From: Chara braunii
Taxonomy: Eukaryota; Streptophyta; Charophyceae; Charales; Characeae
Assembly: GCA_003427395.1 (NCBI GenBank)
Contig: BFEA01000007.1
Location: 3,630,336 to 3,663,773 of the forward strand
Length of the DNA stretch: 33,438 nt
Direction of reading: 5' to 3'
Under the pieces are notes generated by a model, which worked only from the letters and a program-made list of their open reading frames with translations, did not search any database and had not been told where the DNA came from. Both the position numbers and the translations under genes were made by a program. How positions within the stretch are numbered: position 1 is the first letter of the stretch; each line of letters opens with the position of its first letter. Positions 1-10,109 of the stretch are shown here, piece by piece.

Positions 1-93
<93 letters not shown>
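1..93. repeat. GT then GA dinucleotide microsatellite
   Basis: Pure TG repeat from 1 to 54 passes directly into an AG repeat up to about 93. It is a compound microsatellite and probably continues beyond the window edge. No coding potential. Confidence 0.97.
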
Positions 94-96
<3 letters not shown>

Positions 97-769
97 GCAG
101 CATGCAGCAAGTCAGTGGCGGGGAGCACAAGGGCAGACGATGACCTCCAAAAAAAAAATGCAAAGTAATTTTATTGGAATACAAGAGTTTTTTCTTTTCG
201 AAATCGGAATAGAAAAGGTACACGTATTCAAATACGGCGTGTACGTGTTCTATTCGAGGTTCGCTGCTATTTGATGAAAGTGGAGCCTCGCCGTTTCAAT
301 TTCAAAAATGGCTTAAGGACCGTGGCCTCCTCAGCCTCCTATGGGCAGCCACCGGTCCTACACGGTCCTTGCCCTTGCAAGGGCCCAAACCCTCAAAATG
401 CCCACGCTCCCGACCACCGACGTTGAAATTTAATTGACGTTGAAATGTCTCAAGGGGGGGAAACGCAACCATGACGGGTTGCGAACAAATTAGGTCAGGG
501 GTCCCCTGGATAGGCTTACTGGTGGCAGTAGGTAGGTAGTGAAATGAAAGGTGAACTATGAGAAGAATATAGCTTAGTTTCAGGAGGAAAAAAAACGAAC
601 TCACTTCAAGTGGTTGTGCTAAGAACGCAGCAGCGGGGTGGGGTTCCTTTTCTCCCTTGTGAAATCCGACAGATCCCCGACGAATATGCAGGGGGTGCAC
701 AGGCGGCCAGGATGGGGATCAGTCAGAAGTAGACTTTCACAGCCCTTGGGGCGGGCGATACCACCTTGG
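94..769. other. non-coding stretch with one imperfect hairpin
   Basis: No ORF here resembles a known protein. The only structure I see is an imperfect inverted repeat at 207-255: arms GAATAGAA (207-214) and GTACACG (218-224) pair with CGTGTAC (238-244) and TTCTATTC (248-255) around an AT-rich centre that can itself pair (TATT/AATA). It could be the middle of a small foldback element, but no ends were found. Confidence 0.5.
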
Positions 770-788
770 GGGCCTAGTTGCACTACTC
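770..788 (+). repeat. 19-bp terminal-inverted-repeat copy (left)
   Basis: GGGCCTAGTTGCACTACTC is the exact reverse complement of 32011-32029. Both copies are flanked on their outer side by TGG (767-769 and 32030-32032). A related 18-bp sequence forms a closed TIR pair at 818-835 and 1046-1063. It is therefore an end of a small DNA-transposon family. Whether 770 and 32029 are two ends of one element split by nested insertions, or ends of separate copies, cannot be decided here. Confidence 0.7.
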
Positions 789-817
789 TTCATAGGCCAA
801 GTTTGGCGAGTAGGCGT

Positions 818-1063
818 CTGGTTGCACTTACTCGCTAAGCTTGGCAAATGCAAAATGTGTAAGACGGCTCGCCACACCGTCGACACAAGTTGTGATAGAA
901 TTCGGTTTTCCCACCTGTGCACGGCGGTTTGTGGAGGGTGGTCCTGAAACCTCTCCACAAAACAACTTTCTGGAGAGTGCAGGGCTTCACGAGTCAACAT
1001 CAGGTAGGCAAAAAATTTTAACTTTTTTGTAGAAGAAATCTAGTGGCGAGTAAGTGCAACCAG
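818..1063. mobile_element. MITE-like element with 18-bp perfect TIRs
   Basis: CTGGTTGCACTTACTCGC (818-835) is exactly inverted at 1046-1063. The enclosed 246 bp has no convincing coding sequence, so this looks like a non-autonomous DNA transposon (MITE). The TIR is a variant of the end at 770-788, so two members of one family may be nested or partly duplicated. I see no clear target-site duplication directly outside 818 and 1063. The 3' poly(A) of LINE A begins only about 17 bp to the right. Confidence 0.65.
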
Positions 1064-1101
1064 GCCTTGAGTTCAACACTTTTTTTTCCTTTTTTTTTTT
1101 T

Positions 1102-1525
1102 GAGAAGTTGTCGCTTTATATTCCAAATAAAAAGTGGTTGAGGCCGGGGACCTCACAATTCTACCTGGAGTACCAAGTAGTTGCCTGCTGGAAACCGGGT
1201 CCAGCGTCCCAGACCAATCTACCTAACTTCAAAAAATTAACTCCTAAAAAAAACTGACCTTGAAGCACAGTAAAAGGAGGCTAACTCAGCCTAACTTAAG
1301 CAAATTGACTCCTCAAAATGGCTGACCTTGAAGCCCAGTAACAGGAGGCTAATATTTATATCAATAGTGACTTTTCATTGCATACAGCCTAAAACACTTC
1401 TTGTTTTGCTTACCGGACCTAAGATTGGTCCTAAATAACAAACATCGACCTTTTTCACATAGTGAACCGAGGAATCCTTCCATCCTCCTTGATCAAGTTA
1501 ACCATTTTGCCACCATCAAGCCCCC
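1102..1525 (-). other. LINE A 3' UTR with conserved box
   Basis: Non-coding tail of LINE A between the ORF2 stop and the poly(A). The box around 1140-1165 (on the minus strand TGTGAGG then CCCCGGCCTC) also occurs near the ends of LINE C (about 23890-23910) and LINE D (about 31920-31945), always a few tens of bases before the poly(A). It is a candidate 3' recognition element for the RT, by analogy with other LINEs. The UTR also contains a local tandem duplication (1223-1352). Confidence 0.75.
1223..1352. repeat. 62-bp tandem duplication in LINE A 3' UTR
   Basis: Copy 1 at 1223-1284 and copy 2 at 1291-1352, period 68. Both begin CTAACTT and end GGAGGCTAA and share CTGACCTTGAAGC. Differences between copies are scattered. 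I did not see this duplication in the 3' UTRs of LINEs B or C. Confidence 0.85.
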
Positions 1526-4078
1526 TTATGAGCTCACCATCGCTAAAAAGTTCTTCACCGTCCATCTTTTTCGAAACCACTGAAGGGCCCCTCCAGCCCT
1601 TTGTTTGGATTTCTTCCATTCTGCTACGACAGTCAGTCTGAGAGCATCCTTAATCACGCCTCTTTGCTGTTCGAGGGACCAGTTATCATGATCAAACACC
1701 ATAGCGTTTTTTGCTTTCCAAATTATCTCCATTACAGTTCTTTTGCAGACCAGTGCTGCATATCCCCACGCATCTCTCCACTTTGTCTTGGGGGGTAAGA
1801 TAGCCGATAGTATCCAATCATCTGTCCATTCCCACTCGTTACCTCCCTCTTTTTCCCACTGCAGTTTCCACCATATCCATACTTCGTCTGCTAGAGGACA
1901 TAGCAGTCACACGTGTTCCATAGCTTTCCACCCCCATTTGCAGCGCTGACACGTCTGATCAAGCTCCATGCCTCTGTGGTTTAACAAAACCTCAGAGGGT
2001 ATTACATCTAGTGACTGAGCCTACATCAGACTCGCTTGTTTCTGAGAGGGAATCCTCTTCTGTATGTTCCATAGGACCTTGAAGTCGGGTAGGGGCTTAA
2101 ATAGGCCTTGCTTTTTTTGGTATCTCTGTATTGCCGCCTCGCTTGGTTGCTGCTTCTTACAATGCACTGCTCCCACTTTTGGGCGATACTGAAATAGTGG
2201 TATTATCTTATTATTGTTGTTCTTCCAACCATATTGCACTGGTTTCACTCTGTATTCCTCCGCTAGGCCCTCCAGGAGGATCACGTGTCTGACTTTGTGC
2301 TCTTGCTGTTCCCAGACCTTAACTTCCGTCAGCCCCACCGTGGAGTCCAGTGTGATTACTTCCTCCCACCTCAGCTCTATCCCTTCTTTGACTGGTCTAC
2401 CCATTCTCCACAACTCTAATCTCATGCCCTGCGGCAAATCCGGGCCTAGCACTTTTAGTACACAACGAGGGTTTTCTGGATGCTTCACCTACGTATCTTT
2501 GTCATGCTCTGTAGTATCCTTGAGGATCTCTTCCCAATGAGGGGGTAACGTTGCCAACAGTGCCTCATAATGTTCCTCTACTATGTGCAGTCTGGGCAGC
2601 TTCTTCCTCGGTTCTTCGACAAGCATTCATCCTTGTTTTTCCCAGTCCCATATATGTTTGACCAGGAACACCCCCTTTTTAATCCATGCTCGCGCAAAGT
2701 TACCTTCTTTTTGGGCAGATTCAAATGATTGGTCCGTCTCTTACTTTATCCGCACATTGTCAAATAAACTGGCAGTTTGACACCGACGTCTGAACCCCCA
2801 ACAGTCGCTCCGAATTCTCGGGCGGTACTTCTCTGAGGCCCCAATTCACACACAAATTAAATGGGGCAGGGAGTAAATAGGCGGACTTATCCCACTTTAT
2901 AGATGCTTCAGATAAATAGCAATATATGTCTAATACTACTCTTTGTTCAGTAAAGGAGGCTAATGAGTTCTCACATGCAATTGTCAGATCATCGACTATG
3001 GCCCCGCCATTCCAATGAATGGTGGGGGGGATCTCAAAGCCTCTTATGTTAGGATTGTTTTTGATACTGTCTAAAGAAACCTCCAGTTGTAATACGAACA
3101 AAAGGGGGGCTAAGGGGCAGCCCTGTCGGAGAGATCAAGTAAGTTTGAAAGATTCTGACAATCTGCCGTTCACTAAAACTATTGACAAGGCATCCGAGTA
3201 CATGGCTTTGTCGCCTTGCAAGAAAAAGGGACCGAAGTCCATGTGGTTCAGTGTCGTGAAGACAAAGGACCACCCCACTTTATCGTAGGCCTTCTCCATG
3301 TCAAGGAGAAGGACTGCGATTTCTTTATTTTTTGATGCGATAATCTCTAGTGCATGAAGGGTAGTCATAATATTATCGAAGATCGTCCGACCCTTAACGA
3401 AGACTCATTGTTCATGTCCAACCAGTTTGGGTAGGAATTCTGCCAATCTGATAGCCTGGGCCTTGGCTAAGATTTTGTAAGCTACATTCAGCACAGAAAT
3501 TGGTCTATAGTTCCTTACTTCAGACTTACTTCCCTTTTTGTACAACAGGGATATATACCCTTTTAAGAAACCCACCGGGAGTGACCCATCCGTTCTTATG
3601 TTGCTATAGATCTTAGTCAGGAACGGGCCGAACACTTCCCAGCATTCCACATGTAATTCCACAGGAAGGCCATCGAGGCCAGGATATTTCCCACGTGCCA
3701 TCTGCCTGGCTGCTTTGCCCAGTTCATCTGCTGTGAAAGGTTCCTCTAGAGTCTGTTTCATTTTAGGTGACAGTTTAATCATGGATCTATCATAGAAAGA
3801 GTTGTTTATCCAGAGGTCTTTGTCACATGAATCAAAGGGTCTCCTTGTTGATACAATGTCGCTGAAATAGTCAACGGCAAATTAGCACATAGTTTTTGTG
3901 TTGGATGTCATAGTAGGATTTATCGCAAATGGGTGAGCAAACTCCCTAATTAGAGATTTTGACTGTCTAAGAATTAATGATCGAAAGGAGATTTTAGTCA
4001 TCTTGGTACCAAGCAATTCCCTTCAGTTTCAGCCAATCCAACCACTCAGTGTGTTTCCTAACTTCTAGTTTTTTTAAT

Positions 4079-4226
4079 GAGGTAACTTCGGCGCAGTCAC
4101 GAAAACAGTTTGTAATTGCATTCGAAACTGCGTTTTAGCAGTTTCGTAAGGGTCCGAGTTTCAATTGCATTTGAAACTTGGCCGTATGCAGTTCAGTCTG
4201 GGCCCTCGTCTATCCACGAACAGCAG

Positions 4227-4259
<33 letters not shown>

Positions 4260-5123
4260 ATCCCTTATACTGTGATTGCGGTCCGATACAGGATACTACA
4301 GTACTTATCTGGAACAAATAAAGCGTGGAATCCGCCCTGCCTGGTTGGCAGGGCGCTACAAGAACCTCACAACAAGAAACAAAAAAGGAAAACAACTTGT
4401 TTCATGTTCCTCACTTCCTGGTCAGATACATTCCTCAAAGCACTGGTGACCTGAGGGTCTTCCCGATGTAGGTGGATTCGAAGTTCCTCGTTTCTTTACT
4501 TTTTAATTTCTTCTTTTTCTTTTTTCTTTTTTTGGCCTTCATTCCTGCCCCGAGCCCCCCACTTCTTCGCAGTAGTCTACTCTTGAGACTTCGCGTTTGC
4601 CTGTGAAGGGTAGTGCCTGTGAATCTCGGTTGTGGCCGAGACATCTCGGCCGTGGCCAATCTGGGGTATGGCCGAGACATCTCGGCCATGATCAGTCTGA
4701 GGTGTGGCCGAGACATCTCGGTCGTGGTCAGTCTGGGATGTGGCCGAGATATCTTGATCGTGACCAGTCTAGGGTGTGGCCTAGATATCTCGGTCGTGGC
4801 CCAACCATCGGGCTGTTTTTTTTGTTTTTTTTTTTCCCAGCAGCAGAGCGGTGCGGCGAGGCAGGCGACCAAAAGAAAAGAAACAAAAGAAAAAAAAAGA
4901 AAAAAAGAAAGAAACGGGCTGCAGCGCGGCGCGCGCGGCGCTCAACCGAAACGGGAAAAAAAAAAAAAAAACGACCATGTGCCTGACTGAACTGCTAGAA
5001 AAAGTCAGCCCGAGTTTCAAACTGCTAGAACGCAGTTTCAAATGCAATTGAAACTCAGGCCCTGACTAAACTGCTAAAACGGAGTTTCAATTGCAATTAC
5101 AAACTGTAACCCTGACTGCGCCA
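4079..5123. mobile_element. 1.05-kb non-autonomous transposon with long TIRs, inserted in LINE A
   Basis: The left end (from 4090, GGCGCAGTCA) and the right end (reverse complement ending at 5122, GGCGCAGTCA) are inverted copies over more than 100 bp. Both then contain ACAGTTTGTAATTGCA, a CGTTTTAGCAGTTT block and TTTCAATTGCATTTGAAAC. The interior holds an A run (4229-4258), a palindromic minisatellite (4626-4802), a GC-rich block and further A/T runs, but no transposase. It interrupts LINE A ORF2 between the linker and the RT, so it is younger than LINE A. The class is uncertain: long TIRs suggest a Mutator-like or foldback element, but 11 unpaired bases (4079-4089) lie between the left duplication and the TIR. 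Confidence 0.8.
4626..4802. repeat. palindromic minisatellite, about 5 units of about 36 bp
   Basis: Five tandem units, each with a near-perfect palindrome of the form GGCCGAGA-CA-TCTCGGCC followed by a variable GTGGTCAGTCTGGG-like spacer. Later units are diverged (GAGATATCTTGATC, TAGATATCTCGGTC). Both strands read through it as 12-residue repeat peptides, which is a by-product of a period divisible by three and not evidence of a gene. Confidence 0.85.
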
Positions 5124-5988
5124 TAGTTTTTTTTTTTTAATTCTATTATTGCCTTATTTCTTTTCTCTGACCAGTAATAGTTTGTGAAACAGGTCTCCTC
5201 CCATCCTTTCTTCTGCCTGGGTAATCTCCCTTAGGAGTTGTTTCTCTTCCCACTAGTGTGCTGCAACAAGGATTCTTAAAAAATTCATTAGTGTGGATCT
5301 TATTATGTTAATGCCTACTTCCGCCCACTCTTGTTGGTCTTCGAACAGATCCGTTGCGTTTTCCCAGCACTGCATCCGTTCTGTGATCCATTCCTTAATC
5401 CCCCCGTCCTTCAACAGATTCGCGTTGAGTCTGAACAAAGGTCTTTCTTTTTGGACGACGTTGACCGCTATGACGTCCATAAGTACCGGATAGTGGTCAG
5501 ACAGAGATGCGTATTGGACATCTGACCAGCAACACCTGTCCCAGGGGGCCCCTCGTGCCAAGATCAGATTTAGACGAGTTATGGGGGGCTGCGTTCTTTT
5601 TTAAGGCCGTGGGCCAAACCAAGAAAATCCATTAGTATCCGAGTTAAGAGTCCGGTAGACATCACTCAAAACTTGTGAATCTATCCCCAAGCTGAAATTT
5701 CAGCCACGCCAGTCTTCCTTCTGTATCAGTGCAAGAGTCTAGTTCGATAATATTAACGTTCTTATCTATAAGTATGACCACCCCACCACATGTCCCCACC
5801 GCTGGAGACCATATCTGGGGACCGTCCCAAAAGGCGGCCGCTTCTCTGATCTTTTCGGTGTTTATTTTTTTTTCTGCATCCCAATTATTTGCACATTCTT
5901 CCTGTGTATCTAGACCCTAAGCCTAACTCTTTTATGTATGTGCGTAGTCTTCCCTAAGCCACGTATATTCCAAGAGGCGATGCGCAGC

Positions 5989-8816
5989 TTAGGTGGGAGG
6001 ACCATCAGGTTTGCATCCACCGTTTTGTTGGATCCGGTCTGTCACAGGGTGGGAGGTTCCTGTTACTCGGCCTTTATTCATGTTGCAGGCTGCTGCGATC
6101 ATGGTGTTGATATTTTCGTTAGTCAGCTTGTCCTGCAGTCCAACGTTTTGGACCCAGTCAGAAATCAGAGAGCCCTGTCTTCCGACCGGTAGAGGAAAAG
6201 CGCTGGCTTTGTCCTTTTGGTTCGTTACCAGTTCCTGCAAGGGGAACCAATGAACACGTAAGTCGCACCACCTATAAAACGAGTCTATTATGGTTTTGAG
6301 TCCCAGTAGTACAAAATAAAATACCACTGGGGAACCCTTTTCCACTTGGGACAGGTATCGGTTAGGCTTTGGGATAGGCAGGGGGACTACCGATCCCGTG
6401 TGGTGTAACACGTGTCTTTTTGTTAACTCCGCCACCTCCTCTTCAGTAGGTGTGTCGTTAACTGGTATCGCCGGTATCTCTGCAACCTTACTGTTCGGGA
6501 GTCGTGTCAACACCATGGTGTCATTTGGGGAGACATCCGAACAAATCAATGGAATCAGGTACTTTTTTATTGTTCCTTTTAGCCTATCGTGCTTGGATAG
6601 CGTTTTCATTGGTCCCACAAGAGAGAGTTTCTTGCGGGCAATCCGATGAGGATGACTTTGTTTTTGTCCCACACAATAGCCACTTCGGCCTTTTCCAGGA
6701 AAAAGCTCAGTTAATTCCTCTACAAACGTACCCATCCCTAAGGCATCATTTCTCTTAACCTTCTTGGAGGGAGAACCTTCAGCGGTCCCATCTTTTTTAG
6801 GACTGCGCACCTCGTCTTCCCTGGTGATATTATAAGATCGATGTCTGTGAGGGGTCTGTCCTTCGTATTCCCTCCTTGTGGGTCGCCTGATGGTTCACCT
6901 TGTTCTAGCCTGTTTGCCCTTTCTTGGTCAGCCTCCTCAAATATGTCATTGTAGTACACTTTGGCCTTCCCAGAGAGGGCGCCATAGGTCGACGTTCGAG
7001 GAACAAAATTTGACCTGACAAGTCGTGCGAGGGGTCCCAGGGGTTGACCTCTGCTTCCCTGTCCTGCAGCGTCACCCCTACTATGCCCAATAAATCGTCC
7101 CCTCCCTCTGACTCTAAATCATCCTCCCCTACCCCTTCCTCCTCTTCCTTATCTTCCCATAGTTCTTCTCCCTCCTCTCCTGAATGCTCCTTATCCGCCT
7201 CCTCCTTATCCCTTGTGATTCCCTTTATCGCCCTTTCTTCTTCTGGGACGGGGTGTTCCCTCCTTTTCCTTCGTTGTTATCTTTGTGTTACTCTCCCCCT
7301 CTATCCTTCCCGCAACCCCGTCCTGATTGGTCGTTTCTGTTTTTTCTATGAGCTCTCTTTCGTCCTCCTCCTTTTCTTTATTGTTTCCTTCTTCCCCACA
7401 TGATAGTTCCTAATCGTCTTTCACCCCGTTTTTCTCTTCCTCCTTATCTGCTTCTTCCTCCTCCTCATCGTCTTCCTCTTCATCCTCCTCCTCGTCTACC
7501 TCCTCTCCCGTCCCCTCATCCATGTCTTCTTGTTCCTGCTCATCGCCCTTTTCTTCCAAATCTTCTTGTCGATCCTCATCATTTCCCTCTTCTTCCTCCA
7601 ACCTCTTTTTGTTTTCCACCTCGTCTCCCTTTTCCTTTTCCACCTCGTCTCCCTTTTCCTTTTCCACCTCGTCTCCCTTTTCTATCTCCATTTCGTCTGT
7701 CCCTTCCTAACGTGGAACAGGTCCCTTGAGTGCCTCTTTATAGGCTGGTTCTGTGCGTCATTTCCAGATGACCAGCTCCTGACCCGTGGCTGGGTTTTTC
7801 TGACCGGGTGTTCCCTCGGCCTTTTTCCCCATGCCTTGGGTCGGGGCAGGAGACTGGTTTCCATCCTTGCCCTTATTTCTTTTACCCTTCTCTTTTCCTC
7901 CAGCCTCCCTTTCTTTGTCCCTTCCCTTTTCCATAGGACCTTTTCCACGATTACTATTGTTGTTGTTTGGCTTCCTCGGGCCTAAATTTTATTTTCCTTT
8001 TTGTTTCGCTTGCCCTTTCTGGCTTGGCTTGGCCGGACAGTCTGGATCACCCACACAATGATAGAAACGTCGGCATTCCGCGCATCACGGAGTGTCAGCG
8101 TCAACCACTTCAATTTCTACTGAGCCTTGTTTGCCCAAGTCTACCAATAGCCAAGGCTTGAAACGAAATCTTGCGGAGGATGCCAAATCGAATCGAACGT
8201 TCTTCGGTTCCGGAGATCCGGGTTCATCAAATGATAGGGGGAAAGTTTTCAAAATTAGACCAAAGGCTTCTTCCACCGCCGTTTTGAGTTGTGGAAGAGT
8301 TGCTACAGGAACCAGGAAGCACCTAAACCAAAAAAAAAAAAATCGCATGGCTTCCCTCCACTCCTGGAGTTGGTTTTCGTTCATCCATGGTTGAAAAGTC
8401 ATCGAGTAACGTTTCCCATTGAGGGTGATTTGCTCTTGTTTCTTTCGCAGCATAAATGCGGCCACCTAACTCGAGGATGAGACGTATGCGACCAAATTTC
8501 CGCATTCATTGTGGAATAACCCTCGTTTGGGGGCCACGTTAAGTTGTGGGTTGGCCGCTCACCCATCCTTGTATGTATGAACCAAACGTTTTTTAACATC
8601 GACAGGCAGGGCGGTTGACTCATCTCCAAACAAGATCGTGACCGCATGCTATTTAGGCCATTCGACTTGCACACGGAAAAAATACGGGTTAATAATTACC
8701 CTAACGAAATCGTCGCCTACTTCCACCGTGTTTTTGGCCAAGTGGCTCGACAAAATTCCATCAGTGTAATACTGGCTCATGATATCCCGTATTCGTTGCC
8801 TTTCGGAATCAGACAT
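5989..8816 (-). pseudogene. LINE A ORF1 pseudogene with acidic linker
   Basis: RNA-binding ORF1 protein remnant. The likely start is the ATG at 8816-8814 (MSDSERQR), which aligns with the N-terminal region of LINE C ORF1. Domains: DUF4283-like segment (about 8740-8090) broken by stops at a Trp position and elsewhere; a zinc knuckle CAEC...H...C (about 8080-8040) preceded directly by a TGA; then an acidic linker (about 7700-7000), very rich in Glu/Asp, with three perfect EKEKGDEV-type 24-bp repeats (7621-7683); and the C-terminal domain (about 6640-6050) beginning YLIPLICSDV. The last 273 codons (6810-5989) are still open. ORF2 sequence follows at once, so the two ORFs were nearly contiguous or overlapping. 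The acidic linker differs entirely from those of LINEs B and C. Confidence 0.88.
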
Positions 8817-9340
8817 TGGGGAAGTCGGGCCAGGGGTGGCGGGGGGGGGAGGGGGGAGGGGGAGGTGAGGAGGCTCTGTTGACTCTCATAATTGTGGTCT
8901 CTCTTTTGTCTATCCTTTCCCTCCCTCCTTGCTGCCCTTATTCGTTCGACTCCCAAAGCAGGACTTACTAAACTACGCAAGTTAGTTCACATACAAGCAG
9001 GACCGAGTTCCTAATTTAAATAGATAATATTATTTTATGTTGAGACATAAATAAACTGGGATAACTTCGTTATAAACCTCCCCTTACTCTCAGTCTTACG
9101 AGATAGTACTTTTGTTCATATATGCAAACTCCAAGAAAGCGAGTAGTCATTTTGTCTGATGGCGCCACAAAATTTCCACATCTCAACTCATGCCCCCACG
9201 GTTGTTCTCTCCTTTCTCCATTGCTTGTTGGAAGCAAGCAGCCGTGAAGACAGGATCCCAGAGGCCCAGGCAATAACGGCTGCAGTCGGCTCCTAAGCTT
9301 CGTTTGTTGACCGCTACTCCCCGGTTGGCCGAACAACTTC

Positions 9341-9622
9341 CTGCCCCCTGATATTCCACCGAGGGAAACGTCGTAAGTCTATACCACGCGGAAGCAGGAA
9401 GGGGCTTAGAAAATGACGAAGACGATGCCTTTCCACAAGCTCCCCGCCTTGGGCAGCGGAAACGATGTTTTTCTCGGTTACTTCTTTCACCAACATAAGT
9501 CGCACTGACCGAGACCGGAACCTCTCTGCCCCCTGGTATTCCACAGGGGGAAACGCAGTACTACCATACCACGCGGGAGGTGGTCGGCGCCTTCAAGTTG
9601 AAAATTACGAAGACGACGCCCT
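9341..9622. repeat. diverged direct duplication, period about 185 bp
   Basis: CTGCCCCCTGATATTCCAC at 9341 recurs as CTGCCCCCTGGTATTCCAC at 9526. Both are followed by GGGAAACG, then ATACCACGCGG and, later, AAAAT(G/T)ACGAAGACGA. Copies are about 90-100 bp and clearly diverged. Function unknown. Confidence 0.75.
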
Positions 9623-9679
9623 ACCTGACACTCCAACCCTAGGGCCGATATCCTCCGCACATAAAAATGTCGAAAATTG

Positions 9680-9728
9680 CATAACGCGGATTAGCGTGAA
9701 ATAACGCCGATTAGCGCAAAATTAGCGC
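9680..9728. repeat. short repeat cluster with GATTAGCG core
   Basis: ATAACGCGGATTAGCGTGAA is followed at once by ATAACGCCGATTAGCGCAAA and then ATTAGCGCAG: two full 20-bp copies and a partial one. Nothing else identifies it. Confidence 0.7.
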
Positions 9729-10109
9729 AGCCCCCGACCCGGTCCGTCCTTGCCACTTTCTGCTTCCAGGTGCACTCATTTTTTTATTTTTTTCTTATCT
9801 TTTTCACTCTCCACGCATCCACCACGAAATGTGACGGATGCCTGTGGCCCTCTCGAGAAAGGAAAGCAGGGCGGGGGAGGCGTGACCTTGCTTCGGTCGG
9901 CGCTGTGCGCTCTGCCAAGCGGTACCGGGTCGGCAAAACCCGAGTTGTCATCTAGGTCGCTACCAATGTGATAGCACCCTGGAGTCTACTCACCAATCGC
10001 CCTCCTCGAAGGGTGGATATGGTGAGTTTCTAGCCATAGGTATAGGCAGATAGACAGAGGAAGCGACCCCCCCACGGCTAGAAGGTGTCTACGGAGTCAA
10101 GAGACGAGT

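Larger units (their letters stand above)
4066..5141. repeat. target-site duplication flanking the 4079-5123 insertion
   Basis: TAGTTTTTTTAAT at 4066-4078 recurs as TAGT(n)AAT at 5124-5141 with a longer T run. The LINE A reading frame resumes on either side of this site, which locates the insertion precisely. A duplication of about 13 bp is longer than the 8-11 bp typical of hAT or Mutator-like elements, and the T-run makes the true length uncertain. Confidence 0.65.
1526..5988 (-). pseudogene. LINE A ORF2: endonuclease/reverse transcriptase pseudogene
   Basis: Remnant of the ORF2 polyprotein that nicks target DNA and reverse-transcribes the LINE RNA. In minus-strand order: endonuclease start SWNIRGLGKTT (about 5975), a deletion that removes the VYAP and GDxN segments, then SDHYPV (about 5500); coiled linker; after the 4079-5123 insertion, RT motifs PGLDGLPVE (about 3680), PISVLNVAYKILAK (about 3490), LLDMEKAYDKV (about 3300), SLRQGCPLAP (about 3120) and VDD (2988-2993); a cysteine motif CX2CX8HX4C at 1898-1951; C-terminal tail ending at 1526. 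VDD stands where ADD is usual. An in-frame TGA precedes SLRQGCPLAP at an Arg position in LINE C, and another lies inside the cysteine motif at a Trp position. Several frameshifts; not functional. Confidence 0.92.
1080..8830 (-). mobile_element. LINE A: degenerate L1-like non-LTR retrotransposon
   Basis: Minus-strand LINE. Read in its own sense it runs from an ORF1 start near 8816, through ORF2, to a 3' UTR (1525 down to 1102), and ends in a poly(A) tract seen as a T run at 1080-1101. The order ORF1, endonuclease, RT, cysteine motif and the 3' UTR box all match LINEs B and C in this window. It carries many stops and frameshifts, a deletion inside the endonuclease and a later 1.05 kb insertion (4079-5123). 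It is the oldest-looking of the three long copies. Its 5' end is uncertain (8820-9000), and I found no target-site duplication. Confidence 0.9.
8831..10109. other. intergenic stretch with local duplications
   Basis: A G-rich run at 8840-8870 lies just upstream of the LINE A ORF1 start and may belong to its 5' UTR. The rest holds no recognisable gene. It contains a 185-bp-period direct duplication (9341-9622) and a short GATTAGCG repeat cluster (9680-9728). The 5' end of LINE B is truncated or unrecognisable somewhere before 10110. Confidence 0.5.

Noticed and set aside
4435-4990. Repeat-protein ORFs with 12-residue units on both strands
   Set aside because: They are translations of the 36-bp palindromic minisatellite in a transposon; the coding look comes from a period divisible by three.
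7410-7691. Stand-alone Glu-rich protein gene on the minus strand
   Set aside because: It lies exactly between the zinc knuckle and C-terminal domain of LINE A ORF1 and is part of that decayed ORF.
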